From Streptomyces pinistramenti (GTDB lineage Bacteria > Actinomycetota > Actinomycetes > Streptomycetales > Streptomycetaceae): a DNA stretch of 64,000 nucleotides. Location: NCBI RefSeq assembly GCF_020564935.1, contig NZ_JAJCXB010000025.1, positions 1 to 64,000 of the forward strand, written 5' to 3'. The translations under genes were made by a program, and so were the position numbers. Positions 1 through 8,285 of this stretch are shown here, piece by piece; the stretch's first letter is position 1, and every line of letters starts with the position of its first letter. The notes below the pieces were generated by a model, which was not told the DNA's origin, made no database searches, and worked only from the letters and a program-made list of their open reading frames with translations.

Positions 1-255
1 GCGTACCGGTGCGGCATCCGGATCGCCGGCACGGAGGTCCGTGGCCCGCGGATACAGGAGCCCGCAAGCTTCTCGGAACCAACACGGGAACACAGCCCTC
101 AGCCCGACCGCGCTTGTACCGCGGCCGAGGCATCTGCCAAACAGAACCAACCGAACCGACAGCCCGAACGAAGCCGCCCCGGGCTCAGCGAACCAAGAAG
201 AACCGAAGCAGCCCGGTCCGAACCGGGCCGGCCCCCGCAATCGTACGAAGCGTCC
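1..255. other. left edge of window, no gene recognised
   Basis: This stretch lies downstream of the minus-strand rhodanese gene. The open frames crossing it have Pro/Arg-rich translations typical of non-coding frames in GC-rich DNA, and I recognise no domain, RNA or repeat. A gene starting to the left of the window could still have its control region here. Confidence 0.4.
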
Positions 256-600
256 TCAGACGACCGTGCCCGCGCCGCCCCGGCCGTCCGTGACGGGGCG
301 TCCGGCGGCCTCCCACGCCTGCATGCCGCCGTCGACGTTCACCGCTTCAATGCCCTGCTGGATGAGGTACTGCGCGACCTGCGCGGACCGCCCACCGACC
401 CGGCAGAGCACGTAAATCTTGCCGTCCGCGGGCGCGGCCTCGGTCAACTCGCCGTAACGGGCAACGAATTCGCTCATCGGGATGTGCAGCGCACCTTCAG
501 CATGCCCCGCCTCCCACTCGTCGTCCTCACGCACGTCCAAGAGGAAGTCCTGGGGCGTGAGCGCGTCGACACCAACCGTGGGCAGAGAACCAAATCGCAT
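256..600 (-). CDS. rhodanese-like domain protein
   Basis: Single-domain rhodanese of 114 residues, the normal size for the GlpE/PspE-like class of sulfurtransferases, which move sulfane sulfur via a persulfide on cysteine. The active-site loop is visible as C-R-V-G-G-R-S with the catalytic Cys at about residue 66, and the conserved D-V-R-E at about 22-25 is present. I chose the ATG at 600 because the fold begins there; a longer frame reaches 654 but would run into the upstream gene. The start lies only 10 bases after the stop of the J-domain gene, so the two are probably one transcript. No signal peptide, so cytoplasmic. The true substrate is not predictable. Confidence 0.85.
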   Translation of the reverse strand: MRFGSLPTVGVDALTPQDFLLDVREDDEWEAGHAEGALHIPMSEFVARYGELTEAAPADGKIYVLCRVGGRSAQVAQYLIQQGIEAVNVDGGMQAWEAAGRPVTDGRGGAGTVV

Positions 601-610
601 GTCCCCGACG

Positions 611-1678
611 CTACCCGACCAGCTGGGCGAGGCGGGCCTCGCGCTCTGTGACATCGGCGAGCAGCTTCTCGGCGATCTCGTCCAGCAGGGCGTCCGGATC
701 CTGTGGCGCCATCTTGATCATCGCGCCGATCGCGCTCTCCTCCAGCTCGGCGGCGACAGCGGCCAGCAGCTCCTTGCGCTCGGCCAGCCACTCCAGCCGC
801 GCGTACAGCTCCTCGCTCTCGCTGAGCCGCTCCTCGGCAGGCGCAGGACCGGTCTCCCACTCCTGCGCCAGCTCACGCAGCGCCGCCTCGTCCCCCGCGC
901 CGTACGCGGCGTTGACCCGTGCGATGAAGGCATCCCTGCGCTCCCGCTCCGCGTCGTCACGTGCCAGGTCGGGGTGTGCCTTGCGCACCAGGTCGCGGTA
1001 CGCCTTGCGGGCGCCCTCGCTGGGCCGCACCTTCTGCGGTGGCCGCACCGGCTGCTCGGCGAGCATCGCCTGTGCCTCGGGGAACAGCCCTTCCGACCCG
1101 ATCCAGCCGTGGAACAGCTCCTCGACATTCGGCATCGGCAGCACCGAAGCACGGGCCTCGCGTGCCTTGCGGACGTCCTCCGGATCGCCGGTACGGGCCG
1201 CGACCGCCTCGGCGATCTGCGCATCCAGCTCGTCCAGCCGCGCGTACATGGGGCCGAGCCGCTGGTGGTGCAACCGGGAGAAGTTCTCCACCTCCACCCG
1301 GAAGGTCTCCACCGCGATCTCGAACTCGATCAGCGCCTGCTCGGCAGCCAGCACCGCCTTCGCCAGCCGCCGGGTCGCCGCGTCCCCGGCCGCCAAGTCC
1401 CGCTCGCCGCCGGCCGACGCCTCCGCGGCCCCGGACGCGCTGCCCTCTCCGGACGCCGCCCGCCCGCCGGACTCACCAGGCGCTCCCGGCACACCCGTCG
1501 CATCCGGCGTGCCCGCCACCCCCGGTCCATCGGTGGCGTACGCCGCTCCCGGGGCGTCCGGTCGGTACTGGCCGTCCTGCGCGTTCTCCGCGTGCGAGTT
1601 CGTCACCCGGTCAGCGTACGGCCCCCTCCCCGGCACCCGGTTCAGCGGCCGGTCGGCCTGCCTCCGCCGCTGCTCCAT
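611..1678 (-). CDS. J-domain (DnaJ-like) protein with disordered N-terminus
   Basis: Protein of 355 residues. The first hundred or so are Gly/Ala/Pro-rich and probably disordered, the middle is long charged helix (probable coiled coil), and a short J-domain-like segment carries the hallmark H-P-D tripeptide at about 235-237, followed by a helical C-terminus. J domains stimulate DnaK-type ATPases through H-P-D; there is no zinc-finger or substrate domain like that of DnaJ/CbpA, so this is an atypical co-chaperone. The ATG at 1678 has AGGAA just upstream; a GTG at 1606 is an alternative. Codon bias degenerates upstream of 1678, so the longer frame to 2188 is not believed. It lies 10 bases upstream of the rhodanese gene. 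Confidence 0.7.
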   Translation of the reverse strand: MEQRRRQADRPLNRVPGRGPYADRVTNSHAENAQDGQYRPDAPGAAYATDGPGVAGTPDATGVPGAPGESGGRAASGEGSASGAAEASAGGERDLAAGDAATRRLAKAVLAAEQALIEFEIAVETFRVEVENFSRLHHQRLGPMYARLDELDAQIAEAVAARTGDPEDVRKAREARASVLPMPNVEELFHGWIGSEGLFPEAQAMLAEQPVRPPQKVRPSEGARKAYRDLVRKAHPDLARDDAERERRDAFIARVNAAYGAGDEAALRELAQEWETGPAPAEERLSESEELYARLEWLAERKELLAAVAAELEESAIGAMIKMAPQDPDALLDEIAEKLLADVTEREARLAQLVG

Positions 1679-2009
1679 GGGTTCCTGCCACGGAGGGGGA
1701 ACGCCCACTGCGCCGACCAGGACCGGCGCTGGCCCTCTCCTCCGCCGCCTTACGCCCCTTCCCCCTCCCCCAACCCACCCACCCCGCCACCACCACACCC
1801 GCCCCATCAGGGCCCCCACCACACCAATGTCAGCCCACTCACCAGCCCCGGCCCGGCACCCGGACCCGGCCGCGCACCCGCACCCGCACCCGCACCCGCA
1901 CCCGCACCCGCCACACAACGCCCGCCGGCGCACGACCCACTCATCGGCGTCCCGGCCGACGTCTCGACCGACACCCACACCGCCACCCGTCACCCCGCCC
2001 CGACGCGCC
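1679..2009. other. intergenic region containing a hexanucleotide repeat
   Basis: About 330 bases between the DUF2252 gene and the J-domain gene, both on the minus strand. It is very C-rich on the plus strand and holds six exact tandem copies of CACCCG (1875-1910). No convincing gene; translations are low complexity in every frame. The promoter of the J-domain gene should be here but I could not place it. Confidence 0.5.
1875..1910. repeat. tandem hexanucleotide repeat (CACCCG)6
   Basis: Six uninterrupted copies of CACCCG in a non-coding stretch. Such short repeats change copy number by slippage, so the number may vary between strains. There is no sign that it is a regulatory site. Confidence 0.85.
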
Positions 2010-3443
2010 TCACACCCCCCTCTCCGCCGCGATACGCCCGCTGTCCACCGCCGCCACCAGCTCCGCGTGATCCCGCTCCGTACGGTCCGCGTAGGCCACC
2101 GCGAAATCCGCCATCGCGTCGTCCAGCTCCTCCGACTTGCCGCAGTAGCCGGCCACCACCCGCGGGTCGGCACTGTGCGCATGGGCACGGGCCAGCAGCG
2201 CGCCGGTCATCCGCGCGTAGTCGTCCAGCTGCTCGCCGGTCAGCGCGGACGGATCCACGCTGCCCTTGCGGTTTCTGAACTGGCGTACCTGGACGGGGAG
2301 TTCCCGGTACCTGCCGCATCCGGCAGCGGCTTCTCCCGGCAACGGTATTCGCACCGTCGCCCAGCCCAGCAGGATGTCGCTCACCACCTGCATCCTGCGC
2401 TGTCCCGTCACCACCCGGCGCCCTTCGTGCGCCACCGAAGGCACCGGGAAGCCGGCCTTCGCCACGAACGGTGCCAGCACCGAGCCGCGCGCCTCCTTCA
2501 CCTGCAGCACCAGAGGCTCGCCCCGGTGATCGAGGAGCAGCACCACATACGAACGCAGGCCCACACTGCCCGTGCCGACCACCCGGAACGCGACGTCGTG
2601 CAGGGCGTACCGGGCCAGCAGCGGCAGCCGGTCCTCCGGCAGGGTCTCCAGATATCCGGCGAGCGAGGAAGCCACCGCTGCCGCCTCCTCGTCCGGGATC
2701 TGCCGCAGCACCGGCGGCGCGGCCACGAACCGGCGCCCGCCCTCCGGCGTCCGTTCCGTGGACTTGGCGGCGAACCGCGCGCTGGTGTTCCTGCGGGCCT
2801 TGGCCGCCACCCGCTCCAGCGTCCCCACCAGGTCCTTGGCGTCGGTGTGCGAGACCAGCGCCTCGTCGGCGACGGCATTCCACGCCTCGGTCACCGGCAG
2901 CTTCGCCAGCAGCCGCATCGTGCGACGGTACGCACCCGCCGCGTCCCGCGCCGCCGCCCGGCAGTCGTCCTCGCCCGCGCCCGCCTCCCGGCCTGCGAGC
3001 ACCAGCGAAGCAGCCAGCCGTTTGAGATCCCACTCCCAGGGCCCGTGGAGGGTCTCGTCGAAGTCGTTCAGGTCGATGACGAGGCCGCCACGGGCGTCAC
3101 CGTAGAGTCCGAAATTCGCCGCGTGGGCGTCCCCGCAGATCTGCGCTCCGACACCCGTTACGGGCGAGGCCACCAGGTCGTACGCCATCAGCCCGGCGGA
3201 GCCGCGGAGGAAGGCGAACGGGGAGGCGGCCATCCGGCCGACGCGTATCGGTGTCAGCTCCGGCAGCCGGCCGGCCTGGGACGTCTCCACCGCCGCGACC
3301 GCGTCCGGGCGGCCCGCCGCGATCGACAGCCCGGCCTGCGCCGCCCGCGGCGCCCGCTCCCGCAGCGCCCGGCCGACGGCCTTCGCCGACGGTCTGGGCG
3401 CAGCCGCCTGCGCGAACCCCGGTACGTATGGCAACCGCGACAT
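2010..3443 (-). CDS. DUF2252 family protein
   Basis: Protein of 477 residues, full length for DUF2252, a family common in actinobacteria and proteobacteria with no established activity. The family resembles aminoglycoside-phosphotransferase-type kinases; here the equivalents of the catalytic and metal-binding motifs are G-D-A-H-A-A-N at about 104-110 and D-L-N-D-F-D-E at about 124-130. That makes a small-molecule or protein kinase activity plausible but unproven. The ATG at 3443 follows a strong GGGGGAGGTGG ribosome site; the frame extends further upstream but without the fold. No signal peptide or membrane segment. A perfect DnaA-box sequence lies upstream at 3569-3577. Confidence 0.8.
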   Translation of the reverse strand: MSRLPYVPGFAQAAAPRPSAKAVGRALRERAPRAAQAGLSIAAGRPDAVAAVETSQAGRLPELTPIRVGRMAASPFAFLRGSAGLMAYDLVASPVTGVGAQICGDAHAANFGLYGDARGGLVIDLNDFDETLHGPWEWDLKRLAASLVLAGREAGAGEDDCRAAARDAAGAYRRTMRLLAKLPVTEAWNAVADEALVSHTDAKDLVGTLERVAAKARRNTSARFAAKSTERTPEGGRRFVAAPPVLRQIPDEEAAAVASSLAGYLETLPEDRLPLLARYALHDVAFRVVGTGSVGLRSYVVLLLDHRGEPLVLQVKEARGSVLAPFVAKAGFPVPSVAHEGRRVVTGQRRMQVVSDILLGWATVRIPLPGEAAAGCGRYRELPVQVRQFRNRKGSVDPSALTGEQLDDYARMTGALLARAHAHSADPRVVAGYCGKSEELDDAMADFAVAYADRTERDHAELVAAVDSGRIAAERGV

Positions 3444-3568
3444 CACGGCACCACCTCCCCCTTCGACGTCCCGCTCCGCCCGGCGTGAGCGGCGTCCGTC
3501 AGGCCCGCCCACCGACTCCGGCCTGTCCACCCACGACGTTACCGACCACGTCTCCCGTCCGGCAGACC

Positions 3569-3577
3569 TGTGGATAA
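3569..3577 (-). promoter_or_regulatory. solitary perfect DnaA box
   Basis: TTATCCACA on the minus strand, exact match to a standard DnaA box, 125 bases upstream of the DUF2252 start and about 39 kb from oriC. Only a degenerate companion (CTGTCCACC near 3523) is near it. It may be chance or a titration site. Confidence 0.4.
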
Positions 3578-3750
3578 CTCCCCACGGGCCCAACGGGATC
3601 GGGCGGAAGGGAACCAAGAATGAGAGAGCCAGAATGGGGCAAAGGGTCCTGGCAGAGCGCCAGTTGACGGTGCTGCCCACACTCAGGCGCCACGGCCGAA
3701 ACTGACGCCTCACCAGGCCGAACGCACCCCACCGCCACCCCAGACACCGC

Positions 3751-3783
3751 TACGGGCCGGGGCATCCCACGCCCCGGCCCGTA
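3751..3783 (-). terminator. probable terminator hairpin of the membrane-protein gene
   Basis: Perfect 13-bp inverted repeat (TACGGGCCGGGGC with its complement) around a 7-base loop, 27 bases beyond the stop of the 3810-5096 gene. There is no T-run, as is usual for Streptomyces terminators. Confidence 0.7.
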
Positions 3784-3809
3784 CCAACCGCCCCTCCCTG
3801 CACACCCCG

Positions 3810-5096
3810 CTACACCCCCACAGCCTCCTCCATCTCCTCTTCCTCAGCCTCGGCTCCCGACTCCGCGTCACAGCCCCGCCGCCGGCCGTCCGCACGCGCT
3901 GCCTGCTCCGGGTGCCGTCCGCCGTCGGTCACCGTCGCGGCCACCGCGGCGGCCGCGACCGCCGTGGCCCGTTCCGCTGCCGCTTTCTCGGCGGCCTTCC
4001 TGCGGGATTCGGCCAGGCCGGCGATACCGGCCGACGCCGCGCCGATCACCAGCCAGATCACCAGCGTCCCTACGTGCCCGGCCAGTCCGTAGCCGTTGAA
4101 GTAGACGTGGCTGCGGGTGCCTTCGACGAAGCCTGCGCCGTTCCAGAACGAGTGCAGGGCGGCGAAGAATCCATTCTGCATCTCGGGCCGGAAAATGCCG
4201 CCGGACGAGGTGAAGTTGAGCATCACGAACAGGGCCATCACGCCGAGCGTGGTCCAGCGCTTGAGGAAGGTGTGCAGTCCCGTTCCGATCAGCAGGATGC
4301 CGGCGGAGTACAGCCAGGCCATGCTCCACAGCCCCCACATGCCGTGGTCGACGAGGTGGAAGACCGGGCCGGCGAAGAGCGTCCCGATGATGCTGACGAC
4401 GAAGGAGGTGCCGACGGCAAGCAGCGCGCGCAGCCGCATCGGCAGCACCGCCCCGGCCCCGCCGATCACCGCGACCGAGGCGTACGAGCCGATGCTGATC
4501 GCGACCAGCAGGAAGAAGATGCCCTGGCCCGTCGGGTCGTGCTGCGCGGTCGGCGCGACGTCGGTGACCTTCAGGGGCCTGCCCTGCTGGGCGGCGATGG
4601 GGGTGAAGACCTTCTGCACCACGGAGGCGCTGGTGTCCGATCCGGCGGTCGCGACCATCAGTTCCGGCGCAGGTCCGGTCGTGCCCGCGGCCTTGGCGGA
4701 GCGGGCGGAGTCCGTGCCGTGGGTGCCCGAGGCGGTCGTTCCGCTCTTCCCGTGGGGGACGTAGGCGCCGAAGATGTCCTGGTGCCGCAGCTGTTCGGTC
4801 GCCGTCGCGCGGTCGGGGACCGTGCGTGCTTCCAGGTCGCCGCCCGCCTTGTCGTTGATCGACTGCGCCAGCAGCTGTGCGCTCTGTCCTGAGCCGACGA
4901 CCGCGACCGGCAGGTGGTGCGGCGCCGGATCGGCGAACGCCCCGAGGTAGGCCAGGCCCATCCCGATGCACATCAGCAACGGTGTGACCAGGTGCAGCAG
5001 GACGTGGCGCAGCCCGGCCGTGTGGGGGCTTCGGCGGTCGGGGCGGTGATCAAGTCCGTGATCACGGTGGCGGTCGGAACGGCGGACCGGACTCAT
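3810..5096 (-). CDS. ABC-2/YhgE-like integral membrane protein
   Basis: Protein of 428 residues with one N-terminal membrane segment at about 31-54, a large extracytoplasmic domain to about 205, then about five more membrane segments, and a cytoplasmic tail from about 375 that ends in an acidic Glu run. This topology is that of the YhgE/Pip and ABC-2 permease-like group, often annotated as ABC transporter permease, though no ATPase gene lies beside it. It is divergent from the MarR gene with the operator in between (5145-5199), so it is probably the MarR-controlled efflux or envelope target. The start is ATG at 5096. Substrate unknown. Confidence 0.65.
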   Translation of the reverse strand: MSPVRRSDRHRDHGLDHRPDRRSPHTAGLRHVLLHLVTPLLMCIGMGLAYLGAFADPAPHHLPVAVVGSGQSAQLLAQSINDKAGGDLEARTVPDRATATEQLRHQDIFGAYVPHGKSGTTASGTHGTDSARSAKAAGTTGPAPELMVATAGSDTSASVVQKVFTPIAAQQGRPLKVTDVAPTAQHDPTGQGIFFLLVAISIGSYASVAVIGGAGAVLPMRLRALLAVGTSFVVSIIGTLFAGPVFHLVDHGMWGLWSMAWLYSAGILLIGTGLHTFLKRWTTLGVMALFVMLNFTSSGGIFRPEMQNGFFAALHSFWNGAGFVEGTRSHVYFNGYGLAGHVGTLVIWLVIGAASAGIAGLAESRRKAAEKAAAERATAVAAAAVAATVTDGGRHPEQAARADGRRRGCDAESGAEAEEEEMEEAVGV

Positions 5097-5144
5097 GGTG
5101 CCTTCTCAAGCTAGTCGGCTCGGATACAGCCAGTAGATGGCTTT

Positions 5145-5199
5145 TACAACTGTCGGTGGTTGGTTTATACAACTCCCAATCCACGTTGTACTATACAAC
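5145..5199. promoter_or_regulatory. MarR-type operator cluster
   Basis: The divergent gap holds a perfect palindrome GTTGTA-CTA-TACAAC (5185-5199) and two more copies of the half-site TACAAC at 5145-5150 and 5168-5173, spaced 23 and 26 bases apart. TTGTA/TACAA dyads are typical MarR-family binding sites. The block is AT-rich against its surroundings and probably overlaps both promoters. Confidence 0.75.
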
Positions 5200-5221
5200 T
5201 ACTTCAACGAAAGGCAAGCCC

Positions 5222-5656
5222 GTGGCCCACCGCGACGACTCCGTCGAGACCATCCAGCAGGAGCTGACCGCCTTCGCCCGGCGGGCCCGCGCCACCGCGG
5301 CCCGCATCCATCCGGAGTTGTCGCTGGTCTCGTACACCCTGCTTGCGCACCTCGATGACCAGCAGGGATGCCGGGCGACGGACCTCGCGGCGCACTACCT
5401 CCTGGACAAGTCCACGGTCAGCAGGCAGATCGCCGCACTGGAGAGGCTCGGGTTCGTCGAGCGCCGCCTGGACCCCGCCGACCACCGCGTCCAGGTGCTG
5501 CACCCCACGGAGGAGGGCGCCCAGGTGCTGGCCAACGCCTCGAACAGCCGCCGGCAGGCGTTCCACGAGCGGCTGGCCGACTGGAGCGAGGCGGATCTCG
5601 ACCGCTTCGCGCTGTACCTGCTGCGCTACAACGCCGCCCAGGAGCGGCTCGGCTGA
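5222..5656 (+). CDS. MarR family transcriptional regulator
   Basis: Winged-helix regulator of 144 residues, the normal MarR length. The recognition region is readable around A-T-D-L-A-A-H-Y-L-L-D-K-S-T-V-S-R-Q-I (about residues 57-75), followed by the wing with D-P-A-D-H-R. I prefer the GTG at 5222, preceded by GAAAGG, over the ATG at 5156, because the latter would put the operator inside the coding region and add residues foreign to the family. It probably represses itself and the divergent membrane-protein gene. The inducing ligand cannot be told. Confidence 0.85.
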   Translation: MAHRDDSVETIQQELTAFARRARATAARIHPELSLVSYTLLAHLDDQQGCRATDLAAHYLLDKSTVSRQIAALERLGFVERRLDPADHRVQVLHPTEEGAQVLANASNSRRQAFHERLADWSEADLDRFALYLLRYNAAQERLG

Positions 5657-5705
5657 CCGCCGCCGCCCCATGACACCCCGGTCTCGACCGCGGCCCCGGT
5701 GTGCG

Positions 5706-6068
5706 CTACTTCCGGAAGCGATCCGGGCACTGCCCGCCCTCGGCCAGGTAGGTCTCGGCCCAGCGGGCCAGTTCCTTGAGTGAGGGCTCCATCGCCAGAC
5801 CCGCCTCCGTCAGCCGGTAGGCGACCCGCAGCGGAGGCCCGGCGTCCACTTCGCGCACCACCAGGCCGGTCGCCGCCAGCTCCATGAGGCGGTCGGACAG
5901 CATCCGCTCGCTGATGCCGGGAATCGCCCGCCGCAGGTCGGCGAAGTGCACCGGTCCCGGCATCAGCGTGGCGACGATCAGGCCGGTCCAGCGCTTCCCG
6001 AACAGCTCGAAGACGCGCGTCATGCCGCCGTCGACCTGTCTGCACGTCGCCTCACTGTGATCCGCCAT
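5706..6068 (-). CDS. HxlR family transcriptional regulator
   Basis: Winged-helix protein of 120 residues. The HxlR pattern is clear: F-G-K-R-W-T near the N-terminus, then F-A-D-L-R-R-A-I-P-G-I-S-E-R-M-L as the HTH, and a wing with Y-R-L-T-E-A-G. One Cys at about residue 9 sits in the place used for thiol sensing in quinone/aldehyde-responsive HxlR members such as YodB and HypR, so redox sensing is possible. It is divergent from the azoreductase gene with a palindrome between them, the usual HxlR/YodB-azoreductase arrangement. Confidence 0.88.
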   Translation of the reverse strand: MADHSEATCRQVDGGMTRVFELFGKRWTGLIVATLMPGPVHFADLRRAIPGISERMLSDRLMELAATGLVVREVDAGPPLRVAYRLTEAGLAMEPSLKELARWAETYLAEGGQCPDRFRK

Positions 6069-6108
6069 GCCCTCAGCGTACCGCTTTCCCGTTGGCTACT
6101 GCGGAAAA

Positions 6109-6139
6109 GTAAGTCACTGTGTTATGAATAGTGACGTAC
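6109..6139. promoter_or_regulatory. HxlR operator between regulator and azoreductase
   Basis: Inverted repeat GTAAGTCACT - 11 bases - AGTGACGTAC with a single mismatch between the arms. It lies midway in the divergent gap and surrounds TTATGAAT, which resembles a -10 element of the azoreductase promoter. YodB-type sites have similar GTA-containing arms. Confidence 0.75.
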
Positions 6140-6201
6140 GGAATTCAACCATCGTGCCGCGGCCTCGCCCGCCGGCCGTGAACCTCTGAGGAACGATCAC
6201 C

Positions 6202-6852
6202 ATGGCCACGCTTCTGCACCTCGACTCCTCCGTTTTCCCCGAGACCGGCTCCGCCTCCCGCGCCGTGACCGCGGCCTTCCGTACGGCATGGCAGGAACAG
6301 CACCCCGACGGCACCGTCATCTACCGCGACCTGGCGGCCGACCCGCTGCCGCACCTCGACGGGACCGCCGCATCCGCCGGCTTCTCCGACCCCGCGACCC
6401 ACTCCCCCGAGCAGCAGGCCGCCTTCGCGCTGCGCACCCGGCTCGCCGAGGAGCTGGAGCAGGCCGACGCGATCGTCATAGGCGCCCCGATGTACAACTT
6501 CACGATCCCCTCGACGCTCAAGGCATGGCTCGACCAGGTGATCATCATGGGCCGCACGGCCGGCGCCGAGCCGTCCGCCAAGGGCACCCCGGTCACCGTC
6601 GTCGCCAGCCGCGGCGGTTCGTACGCCCCGGGGACACCCCGTGCGGGCTTCGACTACGTGCAGAACTACCTGGAGGCCGTGCTGGGCAACGCCTTCGGCC
6701 TGGAGGTCGACTTCATCATCCCGGAGCTGACCATGGCGCCCGCCAACCCGGCGATGGCCGAGCTGGTCCCGCAGTACGAGGCGTCCCGCGAGAAGGCCCT
6801 CCAGGAGGCCGTATCGAAGGCCAAGGCCGTCGCCGAGCGCGCCGCCGCCTGA
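6202..6852 (+). CDS. azoR: FMN-dependent NADH-azoreductase
   Basis: Flavodoxin-fold protein of 216 residues, normal for AzoR/AcpD, which reduces azo compounds and quinones by two electrons using NAD(P)H and FMN. Visible motifs are H-L-D-S-S at the N-terminus and G-A-P-M-Y-N-F-T-I-P-S-T-L-K-A-W at about 94-109 for FMN binding. ATG at 6202 follows GAGGAACG. The neighbouring HxlR repressor and shared operator suggest induction by electrophiles or quinones. A strong hairpin after the stop ends the gene. Confidence 0.9.
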   Translation: MATLLHLDSSVFPETGSASRAVTAAFRTAWQEQHPDGTVIYRDLAADPLPHLDGTAASAGFSDPATHSPEQQAAFALRTRLAEELEQADAIVIGAPMYNFTIPSTLKAWLDQVIIMGRTAGAEPSAKGTPVTVVASRGGSYAPGTPRAGFDYVQNYLEAVLGNAFGLEVDFIIPELTMAPANPAMAELVPQYEASREKALQEAVSKAKAVAERAAA

Positions 6853-6887
6853 CGCAGCGGCCACCGTCCCGTCCCACGGAACCGGCC

Positions 6888-6927
6888 CGCCCCGGGGAGC
6901 GCCGCCCGCACCGCGCTCCCCGGGGCG
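6888..6927. terminator. bidirectional terminator between azoR and MFS gene
   Basis: Perfect 14-bp inverted repeat (CGCCCCGGGGAGCG and its complement) with a 12-base loop, between two converging genes. Confidence 0.8.
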
Positions 6928-6961
6928 CCGTATGCCGGCGGCCCCAGGAGGCCCGCCGCCG

Positions 6962-8164
6962 TCATCCGGCCGCCGGCGCCCGGCCGACCCCCACCGTCAC
7001 CAGCGCCCCCACCACGAGCACGCCGCCCAGCCAGAGCACGCCCACGGCGCCCCAGCTGGCCGCCGCCCGGCCGCCGGCCAGCGCGCCCAAGGCGATGGCC
7101 CCGTTGAACACCGCCACGAAGAGGGCCGAAGCCGCCTCGCGCTCACGTGGCGCCGCGGCCATCAACCAAATCTGGGTACTGACCGACACGCCCCCGTAGG
7201 CGAGCCCCCACGCCGCGAGCGCCACCGCGCCGCCCACAACACCCCACGCGCGCCCGGACACGGGCATCAGCAACACCGCCCCCGCCAGCACCGCGCAGAT
7301 CACCAGCAACGCGCCACGCGGCGACCTGGCCGCCCCCGCACCGGCCACGAAGTTGCCGACGAGCCCCGCGACACCGAACACCAGCAGCAGGGTGCCGACG
7401 TGCGCGGCGTCGGCCCCCGCCACCTCCTCCAGCACCGGCCGCACATACGTGTACGCCGCGAAATGGCCCGTCACCAAGAGCGCCACCAGCGCAAGACCGG
7501 TCCGCACCGACGCCCTGCCGCACAGCGCCTGCACGCCGCCGAGCCGTACCGCCCCCGTGGACGGCAGCGACGGCAGCAGCACCGCCAGCGCCCCGCCCAC
7601 CACGCCGCACACCACCCCCATCGCCACGAACGCCGCACGCCAGCCGCCGAGTTGACCGACCAGCGTGCCGACCGGTACGCCCAGCACCGATGCGGCGGCG
7701 ACTCCGCTGAAGACCAGCGACGTCGCCGCCGACACTCGCCGCTCCGGCACCAGCCGCACCGCGAGACCCGCCGCCAGCGCCCACACCCCGCCCATTCCCA
7801 GCCCCACCAGCACCCGGGCCACCAGCAGCACCACGACGCCCGTAGCGGCCGCCGCCAGCAGATTCGCCGCCGCCAGTGTCCCCATCAGCGCGACCAGTAC
7901 GGAACGCCGGTCCCAGCGCCCCACCAGCATCGTCAGCAACGGTGCCGACACCGCCGCGACCAGCCCCGTGACGGTGAGCGTCAGCCCCGCCGTCCCGTCC
8001 GAAACCCCCAGGTCACCGCCGATCGGCGTGAGCAGCCCCACCGGCAGCATCTCCGACGTCACCACCGTGAACGTCGCGGCCGCCAGCACACCCACGGCCG
8101 GCCAGCCGCCCCCGGCGCGCCCCAACACGCCGCTTTTCCCCACCACTTCACCGGTCTTCGTCAT
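6962..8164 (-). CDS. MFS transporter (DHA1-type exporter)
   Basis: Hydrophobic protein of 400 residues with about 12 membrane helices. The MFS signature between helices 2 and 3 is seen as G-R-W-D-R-R, and T-S-E-M-L-P-V-G-L-L in helix 1 is typical of the AraJ/SotB/CmlR-like proton-driven exporter group. The start at ATG 8164 gives a short cytoplasmic N-terminus; the frame runs on to 8494, but that part overlaps the divergent LysR gene. It faces the LysR gene across a perfect palindrome and is probably its target. Likely substrates are small drugs, sugars or amino acids; which one is not visible. Confidence 0.85.
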   Translation of the reverse strand: MTKTGEVVGKSGVLGRAGGGWPAVGVLAAATFTVVTSEMLPVGLLTPIGGDLGVSDGTAGLTLTVTGLVAAVSAPLLTMLVGRWDRRSVLVALMGTLAAANLLAAAATGVVVLLVARVLVGLGMGGVWALAAGLAVRLVPERRVSAATSLVFSGVAAASVLGVPVGTLVGQLGGWRAAFVAMGVVCGVVGGALAVLLPSLPSTGAVRLGGVQALCGRASVRTGLALVALLVTGHFAAYTYVRPVLEEVAGADAAHVGTLLLVFGVAGLVGNFVAGAGAARSPRGALLVICAVLAGAVLLMPVSGRAWGVVGGAVALAAWGLAYGGVSVSTQIWLMAAAPREREAASALFVAVFNGAIALGALAGGRAAASWGAVGVLWLGGVLVVGALVTVGVGRAPAAG

Positions 8165-8217
8165 GCCCCCAGCCAACGCCCGCCCGCCGCAGGGAACAAC
8201 GCCGAAGTTCTCACCCT

Positions 8218-8238
8218 TCCATGAGCAGGACTCATGGA
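8218..8238. promoter_or_regulatory. LysR-type operator
   Basis: Perfect palindrome TCCATGAG - CAGGA - CTCATGGA containing the T-N11-A core expected of LysR-type binding sites. It sits between the MFS gene start (8164) and the LysR gene start (8286). Confidence 0.8.
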
Positions 8239-8285
8239 TCTTCCACAAGCAGACCCCCTGGCCGACACCCACCGAAGGGATCCCC

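Larger units (their letters stand above)
3444..3809. other. intergenic region with DnaA-box sequence and terminator
   Basis: Holds the presumed promoter of the DUF2252 gene, one exact TTATCCACA sequence (3569-3577) and a strong hairpin (3751-3783) that probably ends the membrane-protein transcript. No gene is supported here. Confidence 0.5.

Noticed and set aside
1875..1910. CRISPR array
   Set aside because: Contiguous 6-bp repeats without spacers; no cas genes anywhere in the window.
482..3488. Long plus-strand open frames (up to 946 codons) opposite the rhodanese, J-domain and DUF2252 genes
   Set aside because: They mirror the minus-strand genes; translations are Pro/Arg/Ser-rich without domains, as expected for the opposite strand of GC-rich coding DNA.
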